From assembly GCA_014898415.1 (NCBI GenBank), contig RCTD01000008.1:248001-312000 (forward strand): a stretch of 64,000 bases of DNA, read 5' to 3'. This DNA comes from Stromatinia cepivora (lineage: Eukaryota > Ascomycota > Leotiomycetes > Helotiales > Sclerotiniaceae). Shown here piece after piece: positions 10,483 through 21,802 of the stretch. The notes beneath the pieces are model-generated. The model saw only the letters and a program-made list of their open reading frames with translations, did no database searches and had not been told where the DNA came from. Position 1 is the first letter of the stretch. Each line of letters begins with the position of its first letter. A program made the position numbers and the translations under genes.

Positions 10483-10927
10483 GCTGTTGACCGGAGGCTT
10501 TTGGACCGAATATCCAAGCTGGGGGGCGCAGCCAAACTCCGATCCCTGCTGCATATTTTTCGGTTAATATCAAAGATGTTTCCCTTTCACGCTAGTGCAG
10601 GCTATCAAAGTGCGTCTGGAAAAGATGCATGTATCTGTTCGCAAATCGATCGTGATATTTCACAAGATTAAGTCTTATTTTCTTCTATCTGCCGTTTTCT
10701 AAATATCGAAATGATAACGACGGAAATTTAAGGTGGCGTTTCCAGACCGTGGTGATGGATGCTATATTACTATAAGAGCAAGCTTGTGGAACGAGGCAAC
10801 CAGTGTGTGCTCTTCTCATCTTGTAGTACTACAACTTAGTTCGCCTTACTCTATCTCTCACCAAATTCTTCTCTCGTCTTTCCTGTTGGCTAAAGTTTGC
10901 CTGCATTCTTCAGCTGCCATACACACA

Positions 10928-11522
10928 ATGAACTCCCCTACCACCACCATAATCGCGGCCGGCGGCTCAAATCCTTCGGAGACCACTATAACCCAGGAGA
11001 TTACAGTCACAGTTAGTGACGAGAAAGTAACTGTATGTTACTCCAAATCTTGCTTGCCAAACCCCCCTGAAAAGTAACTGATCACACCCTCCCCAGTACG
11101 GATTTACTATCTTGTCGGAGATTTCTCCTGGTATTTACAGAGTATCGGGAGGCAAACAAGCTACTGAAGTCGCCGTGGAATCTCTAGAAACCACCCTAGC
11201 AGGAACCCTACTCCTTGCTGAATATGACGGTCGTCGTAGGAGAATATTGACTTGGTTATGGCAGTATGGATTACGCAGCCATACTTCCAACACATTTCGA
11301 GCGGAGGTCAATGTTCCAGATCTAATTCAGCCAGGAAGAGAGTTTTGGATGGTTGGAGGTTCTGCTTTCATCAAAATTCACGAGTCTGTCTTAGAAAAGA
11401 AATGGTCTGGAAGGTTGTATATTGCGGGATGTAGGCGGCGGCATCTTATCCTATTTAAGCATCTCTGGAATGATCTTCGAGGGTATCTTACTCATTTGTT
11501 TCCTCGCTGGACACAGGATTGA
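10928..11522 (+). CDS. Hypothetical protein, 2 exons, possibly frame-damaged at its end
   Basis: Exons 10928-11032 and 11097-11522 are joined over a 64-nt intron (GTATGT..CCCCAG) at phase 0 and give 176 residues. The N-terminus is Thr/Ser-rich, followed by YGFTILSEISPGIY and a hydrophobic/charged domain. From about 11418 a different frame reads better (GGGILSYLSISGMIFEG, then LLICFLAGHR), which looks like a membrane segment. It is followed after a TGA by a further open stretch with DDEEEVWVEW. The true 3' end may therefore lie near 11640, with a one-base shift and a stop, and the present C-terminus would be an artefact of that damage. Family not recognised. Confidence 0.5.
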
Positions 11523-11807
11523 TACCAAAAATGTATTCTGGGCAACAGAACTTTGAGGATATACGAGCGGTTGGTACGCTGATGACGAAGAGGAAGTATG
11601 GGTAGAATGGACAGCCTATTGGAGGTACTAATTTTAAGTGGCTTCGACGCCTCTGTTCCGGTTGTGTTGGCAGGAGATGAGGATTATGTTACAATACGTT
11701 TTTTCTTTTTGACGCTGTTGCCGTCTCTCCATAGATCACAGCCTAGATTACTTCTTCTAATTTTGTTACCCTGCCGATATCTCCTGATTACCTATCGTAT
11801 GTATGAT

Positions 11808-11998
11808 ACTTCTTAACCTTGCAGGAGGATACAGAATACGAAGATGCCCTGTGATGTACTCTGGTCAGGCTGCCAGGGTCTCGTTTGCCTCATCTGAGGT
11901 TCCAAGAAATGCTACTTCTCAACCTTGCAGGAGCATGTATGCCCTGTGATATACTCTGGTCAGGCTACTAGGGTCTCGTTTGCTTCGCCTGAGGTTCT
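11808..11998. repeat. Direct repeat, two copies about 106 bp apart
   Basis: Copy 1 starts at 11808 and copy 2 at 11914. Both carry AACCTTGCAGGAG, then TGCCCTGTGAT.TACTCTGG, then TCGTTTGC and CTGAGGTTC. The surrounding 11523-12409 has no other supported feature apart from the possible gene tail noted above. Confidence 0.8.
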
Positions 11999-12409
11999 GC
12001 CCCGATTTGCTGTCGGTAAATATCTAAATAGCAGCCAAGAAAGGAAAAGAACTTCTACTATGTAAATATCCTTTATGGAGTCATTTGTGCCTACACCCTG
12101 GCCTTGTACCATTTCACAAAATTTGCCTTGTCTCCCTACCTGTTCACTGTGGACAGTTCATCATTGTGGGACTTTTGTTTGACTTCGAAGTAGAGAACTA
12201 GGGCATTGAGATGGGTAACTATACTCCTATTTGCTAAAGAAATTATGATTATATATAGATGTTCGTGTCCCTAGGAAATCTGGAGTCTTAAAGTCTTGAC
12301 TCTGTCATACTTTGTCTTTCCCACCAGACCAGACTTTACCTCCCTGACTCTCATACCCGTATTACTTGGAACTGCCTACCTGTCCGACTTGGCCGGACCT
12401 GAAAATAGG

Positions 12410-13461
12410 ATGGCTGAAGGAGGTCGTCATAGTAGGTAAATCTCAAAATGTAGTAGTTTTTACTAAAAGAAGATATTATATCTCGACAAACTCTCGAAGA
12501 GATCGATTAAAAAAACCCAAGATCTTGATGAACTAAGAGCTGAGCTTCTGGAAGATCCCGGCAACGAAAGCATGCTGGAAAACTTAAACAAGATGGAAGA
12601 GAGTATGCGAAATTTGATTCCTAAATCCGCAATGCTAGCCCAGATCATTGTAGGAGGTGAAGGATTCAGGGAGGAGTTAGCGGCAAAGAGGGCACAAGCC
12701 GCACAAACCGGTCCTGGTACCAATAACTGTGAGACACTCGGATCCCGCTTCATCACACCAGAGTGTTGGAAATCCCCTTATGGCGCTATTATCGACAATG
12801 GTATCACCAAAAAGATTGTTGGTTCTCGCCCGATTGGAAGGGGAGCTCAAATGTTACTGCAGTGGGTCAATGAAGGTGCTTCTCTTCCATCATTCGAGCT
12901 GGTGGCATCGAGTGTGTATAAAGGCAAGCTCAAAGAGTACCACGGTGGCGATATGAAGATGGGTACCAAAGAAGAGCTTGAAAAGAATTATTCTCTATCT
13001 AACTGCACTCTCGGCGGTGTTGCTCAAGTTCGCCGAATTGATACCACAAAAGACATCTCTAGGGCACCCACAACTTATATCTCTATTAGTCATCAAGGGG
13101 TAGACAAGTGGTTCAGCAGATCGAATCTGATCGCAGTGTTTGGAGAACAGATAACCAAGGCAGAGGCTGACTACCTCAACAAGGCTGGTTCAAAACGTGT
13201 GACAAAGACTCCTGGATGCAAGAGCACAAGAGTGAGCAAGAAAAGGAGGAACGAGGAGAAAGAAAGGACTGAAAAAGAGGAAGAAAACAAGTGAGTAATT
13301 ATACTACAACGTCGATTAAATATACAATTAACATTAATACCAGTTCCGAACGTCCGATAGGCATAAGCCTGGGAGCTAAAGTGGATGACATTGATATTTT
13401 AAAGGAAGATGTCATAAAATTGAAGGCAGGATTAAAACAATTGTTAGAAAGCCTCAATTAG
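12410..13461 (+). CDS. Hypothetical 310-residue protein, 3 exons
   Basis: Exons 12410-12435, 12502-13290 and 13344-13461 have introns of 66 nt (GTAAAT..GAAGAG) and 53 nt (GTGAGT..ACCAG). The first exon adds MAEGGRHS and is supported by the coding look of the sequence upstream of the internal ATG at 12572. The N-terminal 60 residues are helical (DELRAELLEDP). The middle domain contains GSRFITPECWKSPYGAII and TYISISHQGVDKWF. The C-terminal 80 residues are very basic and acidic (KKRRNEEKERTEKEEEN) and end in a helical LKAGLKQLLESLN, likely a coiled coil. Family not recognised; probably nuclear from the KKRR cluster (inference). Confidence 0.65.
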
Positions 13462-13761
13462 ACTACGTTTGGGCAGCAAGGAGAACACCCTATAAACGAT
13501 AAGACTGCATAGGACAAAATGAGGTTACTACATGTATTGCTTTAGAATGTTAACTTAGAATTCGAATGGAGTTTCATTTTTCCAGTAGGAAACCGAAAGA
13601 GAAAAACGGAAATACGTTTATGATTTTTCCAAAACGCAACACCGAAGGGTATAACAAATCGTAATGAAAAAAAAGTCATATATGCTTGCGATTAACTCGA
13701 AAATTGAAACAATTATCAATTAGATTACTGAAAAATATTCAAAAATCGATTCGACCTCAGA

Positions 13762-14305
13762 ATGTACTTCCACATCGTTGACCTGACGGATTACTACCTC
13801 GGTTGGGAAACCCTCCAAAAGACGAGGATCAATAGTTTATCCGACCGGGAAGTGTTGGAGGAGTTAAGAGATATAATGGCGGGGCGCGGCTACTCGTGGT
13901 ACGGTATCGCTCGGGGACTTCATAGACGATATCGCAAGGGCCTTGTCTCATTGGAACATTTCGATCCAGGGAACGTTCTGTACAAATGGAACGTTCTCTA
14001 TAACGAGAAAGTTTCATGGGAACGGCGGAAATGCCCTTCTTTTTTGAGTTTCAGGTTCAATTGCACATACTTATTTAATTTGAAAATGATCCCAATTGCA
14101 ACGGGACCAGGACAAAAAGGTATGCTATAGCCTATTTAGACTCTTTTTGGGGGATGTAACTAATGATCGATTTTGCTTAGGCAAGCGTATAATGGAGGAG
14201 AACCTCGATGACATTTTCTTGTCCACAAGCGATGCATATCTTACTATCGGCGATCTGTGTCATGCGATAAGCATTGGGATCTTCGAGTGTGAAGACGATA
14301 AGTAG
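13762..14305 (+). CDS. Hypothetical protein, 2 exons
   Basis: Exon 1 is 13762-14119 and exon 2 is 14181-14305, with a 61-nt intron (GTATGC..GCTTAG). Phases match and give 160 residues. The N-terminal half (VLEELRDIMAGRGYSWYGIARGL) is rich in Arg/Tyr and well formed. The stretch around residues 90-115 is less convincing and could hide an additional intron. The second exon encodes EENLDDIFLSTSDAYLTIG and an acidic end. Family not recognised. It is co-oriented with the preceding gene and separated from it by 300 bp of AT-rich spacer. Confidence 0.5.
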
Positions 14306-14761
14306 AACAGCATCAGAGCCAAAGTCAGGTTACTATTACCACGAGGGGCTAGAGTTTCGTGTTGAATATATACACGAACTGGTGGAAGATTAGATGTATG
14401 ATAGGGATCAGCTTCATAATGGATCACCAAATACTTATTCAGTGGGTACGTTGAGAAATAAGGATGTCTGTTCTAGGTGTTTCAGGAGTCAGAGTAGCAA
14501 TGAAAGAAAATCTAATGAGAACAAGTTGGACTTGTAAGGTGTGCGAATGAAGTGGGAATTGAACTTGCCAACTCGTGAGATCTTACAAATCAACTTGTGG
14601 ATAATCCGAATGAGATCGAATGGAGAACAAGTCAGAAAATAAAACAAAATGATCGAGAAATCTCGCCCAACATTTCCTTTCACTTCTACCAAAGTATTCA
14701 TATCTGTATATCTAGCTTCTGAAATCCTATTGCCAAGCTTAATATCCTCTCAACATATCTT
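14306..14761. other. Intergenic
   Basis: No supported gene; a 70-codon minus-strand frame (14489-14701) lacks coding character. Confidence 0.4.
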
Positions 14762-16322
14762 TTAGTTCCTGCTTCTGGTCTCTACGTTACGAATTCGAAC
14801 TTCGTAAAGAGCATCCAAGATATCACTAACAGTGTTTGAAATTTGGTACTGTTTCTGAGGACTCGTTGGCATCAACGCTTCAATAAAAGGTTCGAGGCTT
14901 TCGGTTCTCTCCTCGGCAGCAAGTTCCAGAAATTTAAGTGCGCTTCTGGAATCATGATCGAAAAGGGGAAATCTTCTAATTATTGGAAAAGTTAATTAAT
15001 TGAAATCAATACAAGTAACTAGGATAGAACTTACATCTTAGAGAGCAGCTAGCACCTTTTCCTTTAAGGTGACAGTTTGCACAGGAACCTTGCGAAAACC
15101 CATCAAGTACTACACATTCTTTCCATGTTCTCAAAGAATAGGTTCTGTTCGCACAGACATTGCAACGAGAACTTGAGATCTCTCCCCTTTCCTGAACAAG
15201 ATGTGCTTCGATATTAACGTTATTTAGCATTCTCCCATCAGTTTCAAAGACTGTACTCATACTATGCCCAATATAATTGAGATTTCGCTTTATTTCAAGC
15301 TTCTTGATTTCTTCAATTCGTCTAGTAGAGGCGCCTGGGATTGTAAAAGGTATGATGAATTTTTGGTACCGCGGAATGGAAAGTCCGGCTCGAGAATGCT
15401 TGGATGGAATATCTGCACCAAAGAATGATTTTATTGATGTTCGCTTCTTTCACCCTTTCTGAACCTTATCAAATAAACTTTTGGCAACCTCAACATATCC
15501 ATTCTTTTTCAGTTCTACTAACTCTCGAGCTTTACATAGCTAAAGATCTTCATGCTCTGCCCTATCTCCCTCATATAACTCTGTATTCCAAGGTTTCTCT
15601 GCCTCCCGCACTTCTTGGTTTTTGTTTGTATTAGGGTAATTCACCATCTTCTCAAATTGTTACTCCATAGCATTCCATTCTGTATCCTCCTTATCTTGAC
15701 CATATTATTTAACAACTATATCCTCCACCCCATCTCGAACAATCAGTTTCGTAGTGTTCTGCTTTGTCATACCATACTCCGTAACGCCATACTCTATGGT
15801 GTCAAGCTCCGTAATATCCTGAGCATACTGCTCTACACCTTTCATTTCTGCAAACCTCTGAATATCCTGTTCTGCAATACCATACTCTGCCCCTTCCGGA
15901 TTCTTGATATACTGCTCTGCAGCCGTATTCTCTGCAGTATTCTCGGTATTCTGTTTTGTAATCTCAAGCACCGCACCCTCCTGAGTATACTGCTCTGTGG
16001 CTGTCATCTCTGCAGATACCGGAGTATGCTGTTCTATAGTATTATACTCCGCAACTTCCGTATTTTGAGTACATCCTTCTGTATCTGTGTACTCGGGAGT
16101 ATTCTAGATATATTGCTGTACAGTTGTATCCTCTGCAGCGTTCCGAACTTTGCTATACGCAATATCTTGTATATTCTGTCCCACAATCTTATGGATTCGA
16201 TGTTGTTTGTACTCCCCATTTTCAGTGGAATCATGAGTCTCGTGTATAATATATTCTGTAACTTCCAGGGTCTGATTCTTGATAACTGCATTTTCCTTTG
16301 TCCGGGGTGGTGAGGTTTCCAT
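14762..16322 (-). pseudogene. Gene with five in-frame stops; Cys-rich DUF3716-like region
   Basis: From the ATG at 16322 a single frame continues without shift to 15035 (429 codons). It is interrupted only by TAG 16106, TAA 15707, TAA 15662, TAG 15542 and TGA 15452 (first bases, minus strand). The first half is Glu/Gln/Thr-rich with degenerate repeats (EYGVTEYGMT). A basic stretch (KKRTSIK) follows. Then comes CNVC, a later lone Cys, CANC and a final Cys, which resembles the fungal DUF3716 cysteine motif (tentative). A GTAAGT donor at 15034 leads to a second clearly coding exon, 14975-14762 (SALKFLELAAEERTES). That junction is off by one base, so a further indel or an alternative splice is needed. 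The copy is non-functional. Confidence 0.7.
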
Positions 16323-17310
16323 AGTTTGCAAGTTTGGAAGGTTCAGTTTGGTCGAGATAGTTTGTGCATTGGAATTTCATGTATTAAACTTATAAACCAA
16401 TATATTAGTTCATTATATTAATAAATGAAAATAACGGAGTTCTTTACCTTACAAAAATGATAAACATTTTGGCTATATTGTTCTTTGAGCTTGTTGGTTG
16501 ATTAAAAGCGTATTCTATCTGTCGGTACAGCTTTTGAATGTGTTTTAACCATATTGATACGGAATTTGAGGGTTGTATAATCAAATAGTAAGCAGTGAAG
16601 ATGCGAAACAGATTTGTAGTAATGAACTTTGACAAACAGAAGCCTGAGAAGGAATCCCAGCTATATAAGTAAAAGGAATTGGACCAAAACAGGACCATAT
16701 TGCTCGAATCTGCTTTATGGTTCTAATCTGCTTTATGGTTCTGTTGGTAAGGCAAAATGTGAAGGAACACATACTTGTGCAGTTTATATACCTCGAATCG
16801 ATACTTCCTCTGATAATCGATTGGTGGAATATCAACCATTCGGGATTTACCCTTGAATGATACTGGGATAACGTCCGCAGTTAGACCTATACCTTGGCCT
16901 CATATACTCCTTATCATCATTTGATAAAGCATCAATCTGTTAGGAATACGAGGAGCCGCCAAAATACATCTGCAGTTCAGTATCAATCAGTTCTACCTAT
17001 CACTGTATGTATTACCCTTGGTTTTTATATATTTGGAACATTTTACAAATATCCCCATATAAAACTCTACTTAAAGCATATATACCCCTCCAATATTAGA
17101 TATTACATAGATAACATCTGCAGTTCAATATCAATCAGTTCTACCTATCACTATATATATTACCCTCGGCCTTTTATATATCCGGAATATCTTAGAGATA
17201 CACCTGGATAGAACTTTATTTCAAGCTCCATTTAGAGCAATACTACGTTTCGTATCTGGTTCGATTGTACGTAATGAATGGGTGTATTGAATACTTCAAA
17301 AATAAATTAA
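16323..17310. other. AT-rich decayed DNA with a duplicated segment
   Basis: A 74-bp segment at 16967-17040 recurs at 17115-17190 (shared CATCTGCAGTTCA and TCAATCAGTTCTACCTATCA). Most differences are transitions, such as CAGTATC/CAATATC and GTATGT/ATATAT. A 19-bp doublet (TGCTTTATGGTTCTAATC-like) lies near 16707. No gene is supported. Confidence 0.6.
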
Positions 17311-17518
17311 CGCCCAGATACTAAGATCCTAGAGACGAAGGAGGGTTTGCAGAACGAGGGTGTAAAGGAGGGCTTACAGGTTGTAAGAATAGGAGAATTA
17401 CAAATCTTCTTGCAAGAGGGTTTACTAGTAGGCTTACAGGAGGGTTTACAAAAGGGCTTATAGAAGGGCTTACAGGAGGACTTACAAAAAGACTTACAGA
17501 AAGAAAAGGGTTGGTAAA
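17311..17518 (+). pseudogene. Remnant exon with 12-bp GLQ[E/K] tandem repeats and an internal TAG
   Basis: The plus frame is open from 17311 and reads ILETKEGLQNEGVKEGLQ, then six exact 12-nt units at 17431-17502 encoding G/D-L-Q-E/K. In the third unit (17455-17466) the glutamine codon is TAG at 17461 where the others have CAG or CAA, so the nonsense change is visible by comparison with its neighbours. The frame ends at TAA 17516-17518. Parent gene unknown. Confidence 0.55.
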
Positions 17519-18073
17519 GGGAAAATGTACAGCATAATTTATAGATTAACTAACAGAAAAGGGGTTTATGAAGGGGCAATCTATTAAAAAGTGTAATTTG
17601 TTTAGGTTTACAATATAGTTAAATAAACATAAGGTCACATTACTAGAATCCGAAATTCTGTTCCAAAATCGAAAAACCGGTTCGAGAATCGAAAAACCGA
17701 TAAATATCATTATACCAAGTTTGGGAAATTGTTTTAGGGATGGCGGAGGTTTCAATAGGACATAGAGATTGCCCAATTCTCTTCAGTCTATGGTCGTATG
17801 TGAAGGTCTCGGTCTGGTTTTATTATATGATGAATGGCTGAGAGGTTGGATGGGTTGAATTGTGAAGTGATAAGCGAAGGTAGCTTCGTGACTTTGGTAA
17901 TGTTTTTTAATGGCTGAGATTATTCATTGATTCAAAGCTAGGTTTCGTTTATATATATATATATATATAATTTTCTTTGAAGTTGAGATCATTTGTGTTA
18001 ATCACTTAAGTTATTCACCCAAAGTTACACATCTGAGCTACCCATCGCAAAGGTAAGTAATTATCTCAAACTG
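17516..18073. other. AT-rich spacer with TA microsatellite
   Basis: A (TA)n tract lies at 17949-17969. A short doublet (TCGAAAAACCG twice) is at about 17668-17700. No gene seen. Confidence 0.5.
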
Positions 18074-18311
18074 CCTACCGTCCTATCTCACATAACTCGG
18101 ATTCTAATTACCCGCATCCAGCTAAAGTTGGGGAAGCTAAGCAGAATATATTATTGGAAGAATCAGTAAAGTAGATAATTTTGCAGAGTTTTATTATCTA
18201 CTTTTGGTTCATATCCATTGATATTTCCGGAATTTGGATGGAAGCGAGAAAAACTAGAGCTGGATGTGGGTCATTAGAATCCGAGTTATGGGAGATAGAT
18301 AGGGTGGTAGG
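18074..18311. repeat. Long imperfect inverted repeat (fold-back)
   Basis: The arm at 18074-18126 pairs with 18254-18311. The shared core CATAACTCGGATTCTAAT is exact and the rest differs at a few positions plus one short gap. Inside the 127-bp loop a second perfect inverted pair, AAGTAGATAAT / ATTATCTACTT, is centred near 18190, so the whole 238 bp could form one stem. No target duplication was identified. A MITE-like fold-back element or a hairpin-RNA locus are both possible. Confidence 0.75.
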
Positions 18312-18436
18312 TATTTATCCTCAGGTTCTTCTTATAGCTTACTCATTCAAAACTTTGAATTAATCTCCCATGCATGAAATGACAATCGGATAAGCACAAC
18401 ACAAGGCGCAACATCGACATCTATCACTAGACTAAT

Positions 18437-19812
18437 TCACGATCTCTTAAACTCTCCAAACCTCTTATACATCTCCGCCTCAAATATCTGCTGCATCTTA
18501 TAACTCTTCGGATCGCCAAACGGCAAGATATTACCAGCATAAAAGCAAGCCAATCCTTCTTCCCTATCAATACTCCACAACAAATTCGGTAATCCGCTCC
18601 AACAGAGAGTACCCTTTTTCTTGCCCCCCTCGATATCCTCCTCGATTAGTAACCCCCCTAATCCCCAATTCAATTTTCTCCCCGGAGGATGACTCGAAAA
18701 GAGTCCCTGGGAGTGAAATGCGCACACGAGGCTGGTACACATAACATGTACAGCTTTGGCGGAAAGCTGTGGCTTGAACATTTCCGCCGTGGTAGATTTC
18801 TTGAGTATCACTTCATCGTCGCGAAGAATCGAAGTGAGGATTTTGAGATATGAACTTGCCGAGCCGGCAAGCCCATGACCTCCAAAACAATCTTTTTGCT
18901 CAATGTCATAGGGAATCGCGTCGCTCCATTCTACTTTCCCACCATCTTCACAGTCATCGGAACCAAGGAGAGGATTAGCAATCTTCAAGCCGCTTCTCTG
19001 GGAAATTTTGACGAGTTTTTCTTGAACGTGTGGGTTGCGATCGCGATGGAATGTTATATCTTTGATATTTAGTGGGCCAAAAATATGGGCCTGGAAGTAG
19101 TCTTCTAGTGATTGACCATTGTTGAGACGGCTAATTAGGACGGATACCCAATCGAGACCGTAGCCATAGGCCCAAGATGTACCGGGTTCAAACAAAAGAG
19201 GGAGAGTAATGGACTTGAGCATCTCGGTTTCATGGGTACTCGTGGAGTCGATACCTTGAACGGCGCGGAATTTGATAAGTTCTGGGGTGAAAGTGTCATA
19301 GCCGAATCCGGAAGTATGGGTGATCAAATGTCTAGTATTTCCTCGTTAACGACTCCGAATATTCGGCTTTCCAATAACACGAGGCACCTTACCTCAGAGT
19401 GATCTTGTTCTTAGCTGGCTTGAGAATAGGAACTTCCTTTCCATCGGTCCCGGTTTCAAAGTCTTCAAGAATTTGAATATCTTTGAACTCCGTTAAAATG
19501 GGGGAGAGATCATCATCAAGACCAATTTGTCCCTGCTCTACGCATCGCAAACCAGCGATAGAAGTTATTACCTTCGTGCATGATGCCATAATGAAAGTAG
19601 AGTCGAGCTCCATTTGCGAGTCAGGTGTTGCTGGTCCGAAGGCTTTTTCATATTTGAATGATCCTATTCTTTGTTAGTATTTGAGTGTCTCAGACGAGGT
19701 AAGTAAATCAAGAAGAGGAATTTCTACCAGTGGAATCGCTGGCAACAAGAACAACACCAGGGATGTCTCGAGCTGATGTTGCGACTTCGAATTGTTGTTC
19801 AAGAGTAGCCAT
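18437..19812 (-). CDS. Beta-lactamase-fold serine hydrolase/acyltransferase (EstB/LovD-like)
   Basis: Exons 19812-19728, 19663-19393 and 19331-18437 join in phase (introns 64 and 61 nt) to give 416 residues, the usual size for this family. Catalytic Ser56-x-x-Lys59 lies in MASCTKVITSIAGL. HLITHTSGFGYD (from about residue 120) is the family signature. The class-C tyrosine is probably Tyr174 or Tyr176 in SWAYGYGLDW. GGHGLAGSASSYLKIL lies downstream. Members hydrolyse esters or move acyl groups, as LovD does in statin assembly; substrate unknown here. There is no signal peptide and no polyketide synthase in the window, so a biosynthetic role cannot be argued. It looks intact although decayed sequence surrounds it. 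Confidence 0.9.
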
Positions 19813-20771
19813 GCTTAGGACTGTTTGCGTTATCCGTGATATGTGTTGAGAGATTGAGGAAAGAAAACTAAAGGTGATGTGGGATTAGAGGTAATCATTC
19901 GGAATCATAGCATCACTATATAGTCCATAGATCAGTAATCAACTTTTCTGCTCAAGCCCTATTCGCCCACCAAGCCTTGCATACCGGATGTGGGCATGTG
20001 TGTATACGGAGTGAGTTCACCAATGAAGGCAGGCTGTAATGAATTGACCTTAAACCTTCCCTACGAGAGAGGTTCACATTCTGTATGATCGACAGGGTCT
20101 AATTGGAGGCTTGTAGAAACATATCATTTCTTCAACCCAATGCTGGCGGATCTGTTTGGTGTTACTAGGTAGTTAGTATTACAACTATGCAATAACAACA
20201 AGCAGCAACTACTAGGTAGCTTGCTAGGAGTCACCGGTGAAAAAAGGAGCTTGAAAGAGTAAGTAATGTAAGACATTTTTGAGACACATATTGCTGTTTT
20301 TCCTATCTTTTGGTGCTGCTTTAAAGAAGATCTCGATCGAATTTTGAAGATTTTAATGAAATTTCAACAATCTTGTGATTCTGAAGATTTTGAAACTTCT
20401 AATAGGTTTTGAATAACTATTAAATAAGTTTTGAATGATTTTATTAGTAAATCTCGAAATTTACAATACTTTAACCGGTTGGTTTTCATCATACAAATTT
20501 TCAATCAGTGTGATGATATTATTGGTCAAAACCCTTGTATATGGGGCAAGCACGGCCATTTTTTGGCGTGTTTTACAATACTTCCTCCATCAACCTCTGT
20601 AAATGCAAACTCCATCTAAGGTTAGACATAATTCTGAATATAAATTGTCTGCCTCATATTGAAGGCATTTACCGGCTCAACACCGGTATGAGTTCCAAAA
20701 GTTAACTTCATTGTAGCTTAGCCTAAAGCGTTGAGCTGAAATTTTGAGCATCGGGACATAACCCATCTTGA
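19813..20771. other. Intergenic, promoter side of the hydrolase gene
   Basis: No supported gene. A short repeat of the ATTTTGAAGATTTT kind occurs around 20340-20410. A 62-codon frame at 20431-20619 is not convincing. Confidence 0.4.
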
Positions 20772-21203
20772 ATGGAATGGAATAATAAGAATTGCATCTC
20801 AAGCTCCCAACAAATCTCAAGAACCAAGCAAGCCTTGATAAATTGGAGTTGCATGTCTGAATGTTCCGGTGTTCGTCTAACAACACTATTACTATTGCAG
20901 GACCTATGTGTGAAGTATCAAGTGAGGTTCACATGCAAGGACAACAACAACTCTCATATATTGTGAAACCAGGAGCCATTCTTTCTTTTTGGTGAAGTTA
21001 GTTTTTGGCCGTGTAATCATGGCATTGAGGGCTGCAACTGGGACGTGAGGATATACCAACTCCCCGTCACCTTGGCTGGGGCTAGTACTGTTTCCGGTGC
21101 AGCTTTAATCTTCTATGACAACGGTGTATTGGACGGGCTCGACTTTCTTCTCGGGTGTACCTCAACTACATTACATAGAAATTATAAGTGGAAGTTGCAT
21201 TAA
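20772..21203 (+). pseudogene. Gene fragment with internal TGA
   Basis: One plus frame runs from an ATG at 20772 through TGA 20964-20966 to TAA 21201-21203. A CTATTGCAG acceptor-like site sits near 20901. The part after it reads as protein on both sides of the TGA (KYQVRFTCKDNNNSHIL, then NQEPFFLFGEVSFW and CNWDVRIYQLPVTLAGAS). Cysteines and aromatic residues suggest an extracellular domain, but I do not recognise it. The upstream exon is unclear. Confidence 0.35.
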
Positions 21204-21487
21204 CTCCGTCTCTCGATCCACAGCTATTCAAAGTGTATTTCCTGCGGCCTATTCTAGCATCCCAAGCATCCTGCTTACCGAACCCACTGCCATCTAGTGT
21301 CTGGACTGATACTCATCACTTTCTCTCTCTGAACTGGTTTGTTTCTGTCGGAACGTCATGTGACCAACCTCAAAGGGAACCGTACCACTAGCGACTCTCT
21401 AGCCCATTCCCCTTCAATATAAATAGTACCCTCTTTTTATAGTGTAGCAATGAAGAATAAATAACATACAATGCCAATAATAGTACT

Positions 21488-21802
21488 ATGCAATTTGGTA
21501 CCACCGAAGTGATACCAACAGTTTCCCTTTTCAGCGAGTTCGACAACGACGCGAAGATCCTGGTATTTACACCGGAGAATACAGGACAATAGCGACGCCA
21601 CAACTTACTGGTCACTTATACAACGTTCCGTTTCAAAGCAGTCTACAGGATCGGCATGGAGCGGAATTTTCACATCGTGGAAACAGCTTCATGCGCTCCT
21701 CCATTTGGACATTTCGATATGGCAAAATGGTCACTCGATCTTGTTGGCCTAAATGCCGATCCTGGATCCCTGGTTGAAAGCGCAAGTCATTTTTTAATTT
21801 GA
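21488..21802 (+). pseudogene. Gene fragment with internal TAG
   Basis: An ATG at 21488 opens MQFGTTEVIPTVSLFSEF. The frame meets TAG at 21590-21592 and continues for 69 more codons (FRFKAVYRIGMERNFHIVE, LDLVGLNADPGSLVES) to TGA 21800-21802. Both sides have clear coding character in the same frame. Family not recognised. Confidence 0.4.

Noticed and set aside
15615..16313. 232-codon plus-strand open frame
   Set aside because: It is antisense to the 429-codon minus-strand exon and exists because of that gene's repeat composition; it begins at a non-ATG codon.
18437..19812. Secondary-metabolite cluster around the LovD-like hydrolase
   Set aside because: No polyketide synthase, NRPS, P450 or transporter is present in 64 kb; the oxygenases and cupin are far apart and unlinked by orientation.
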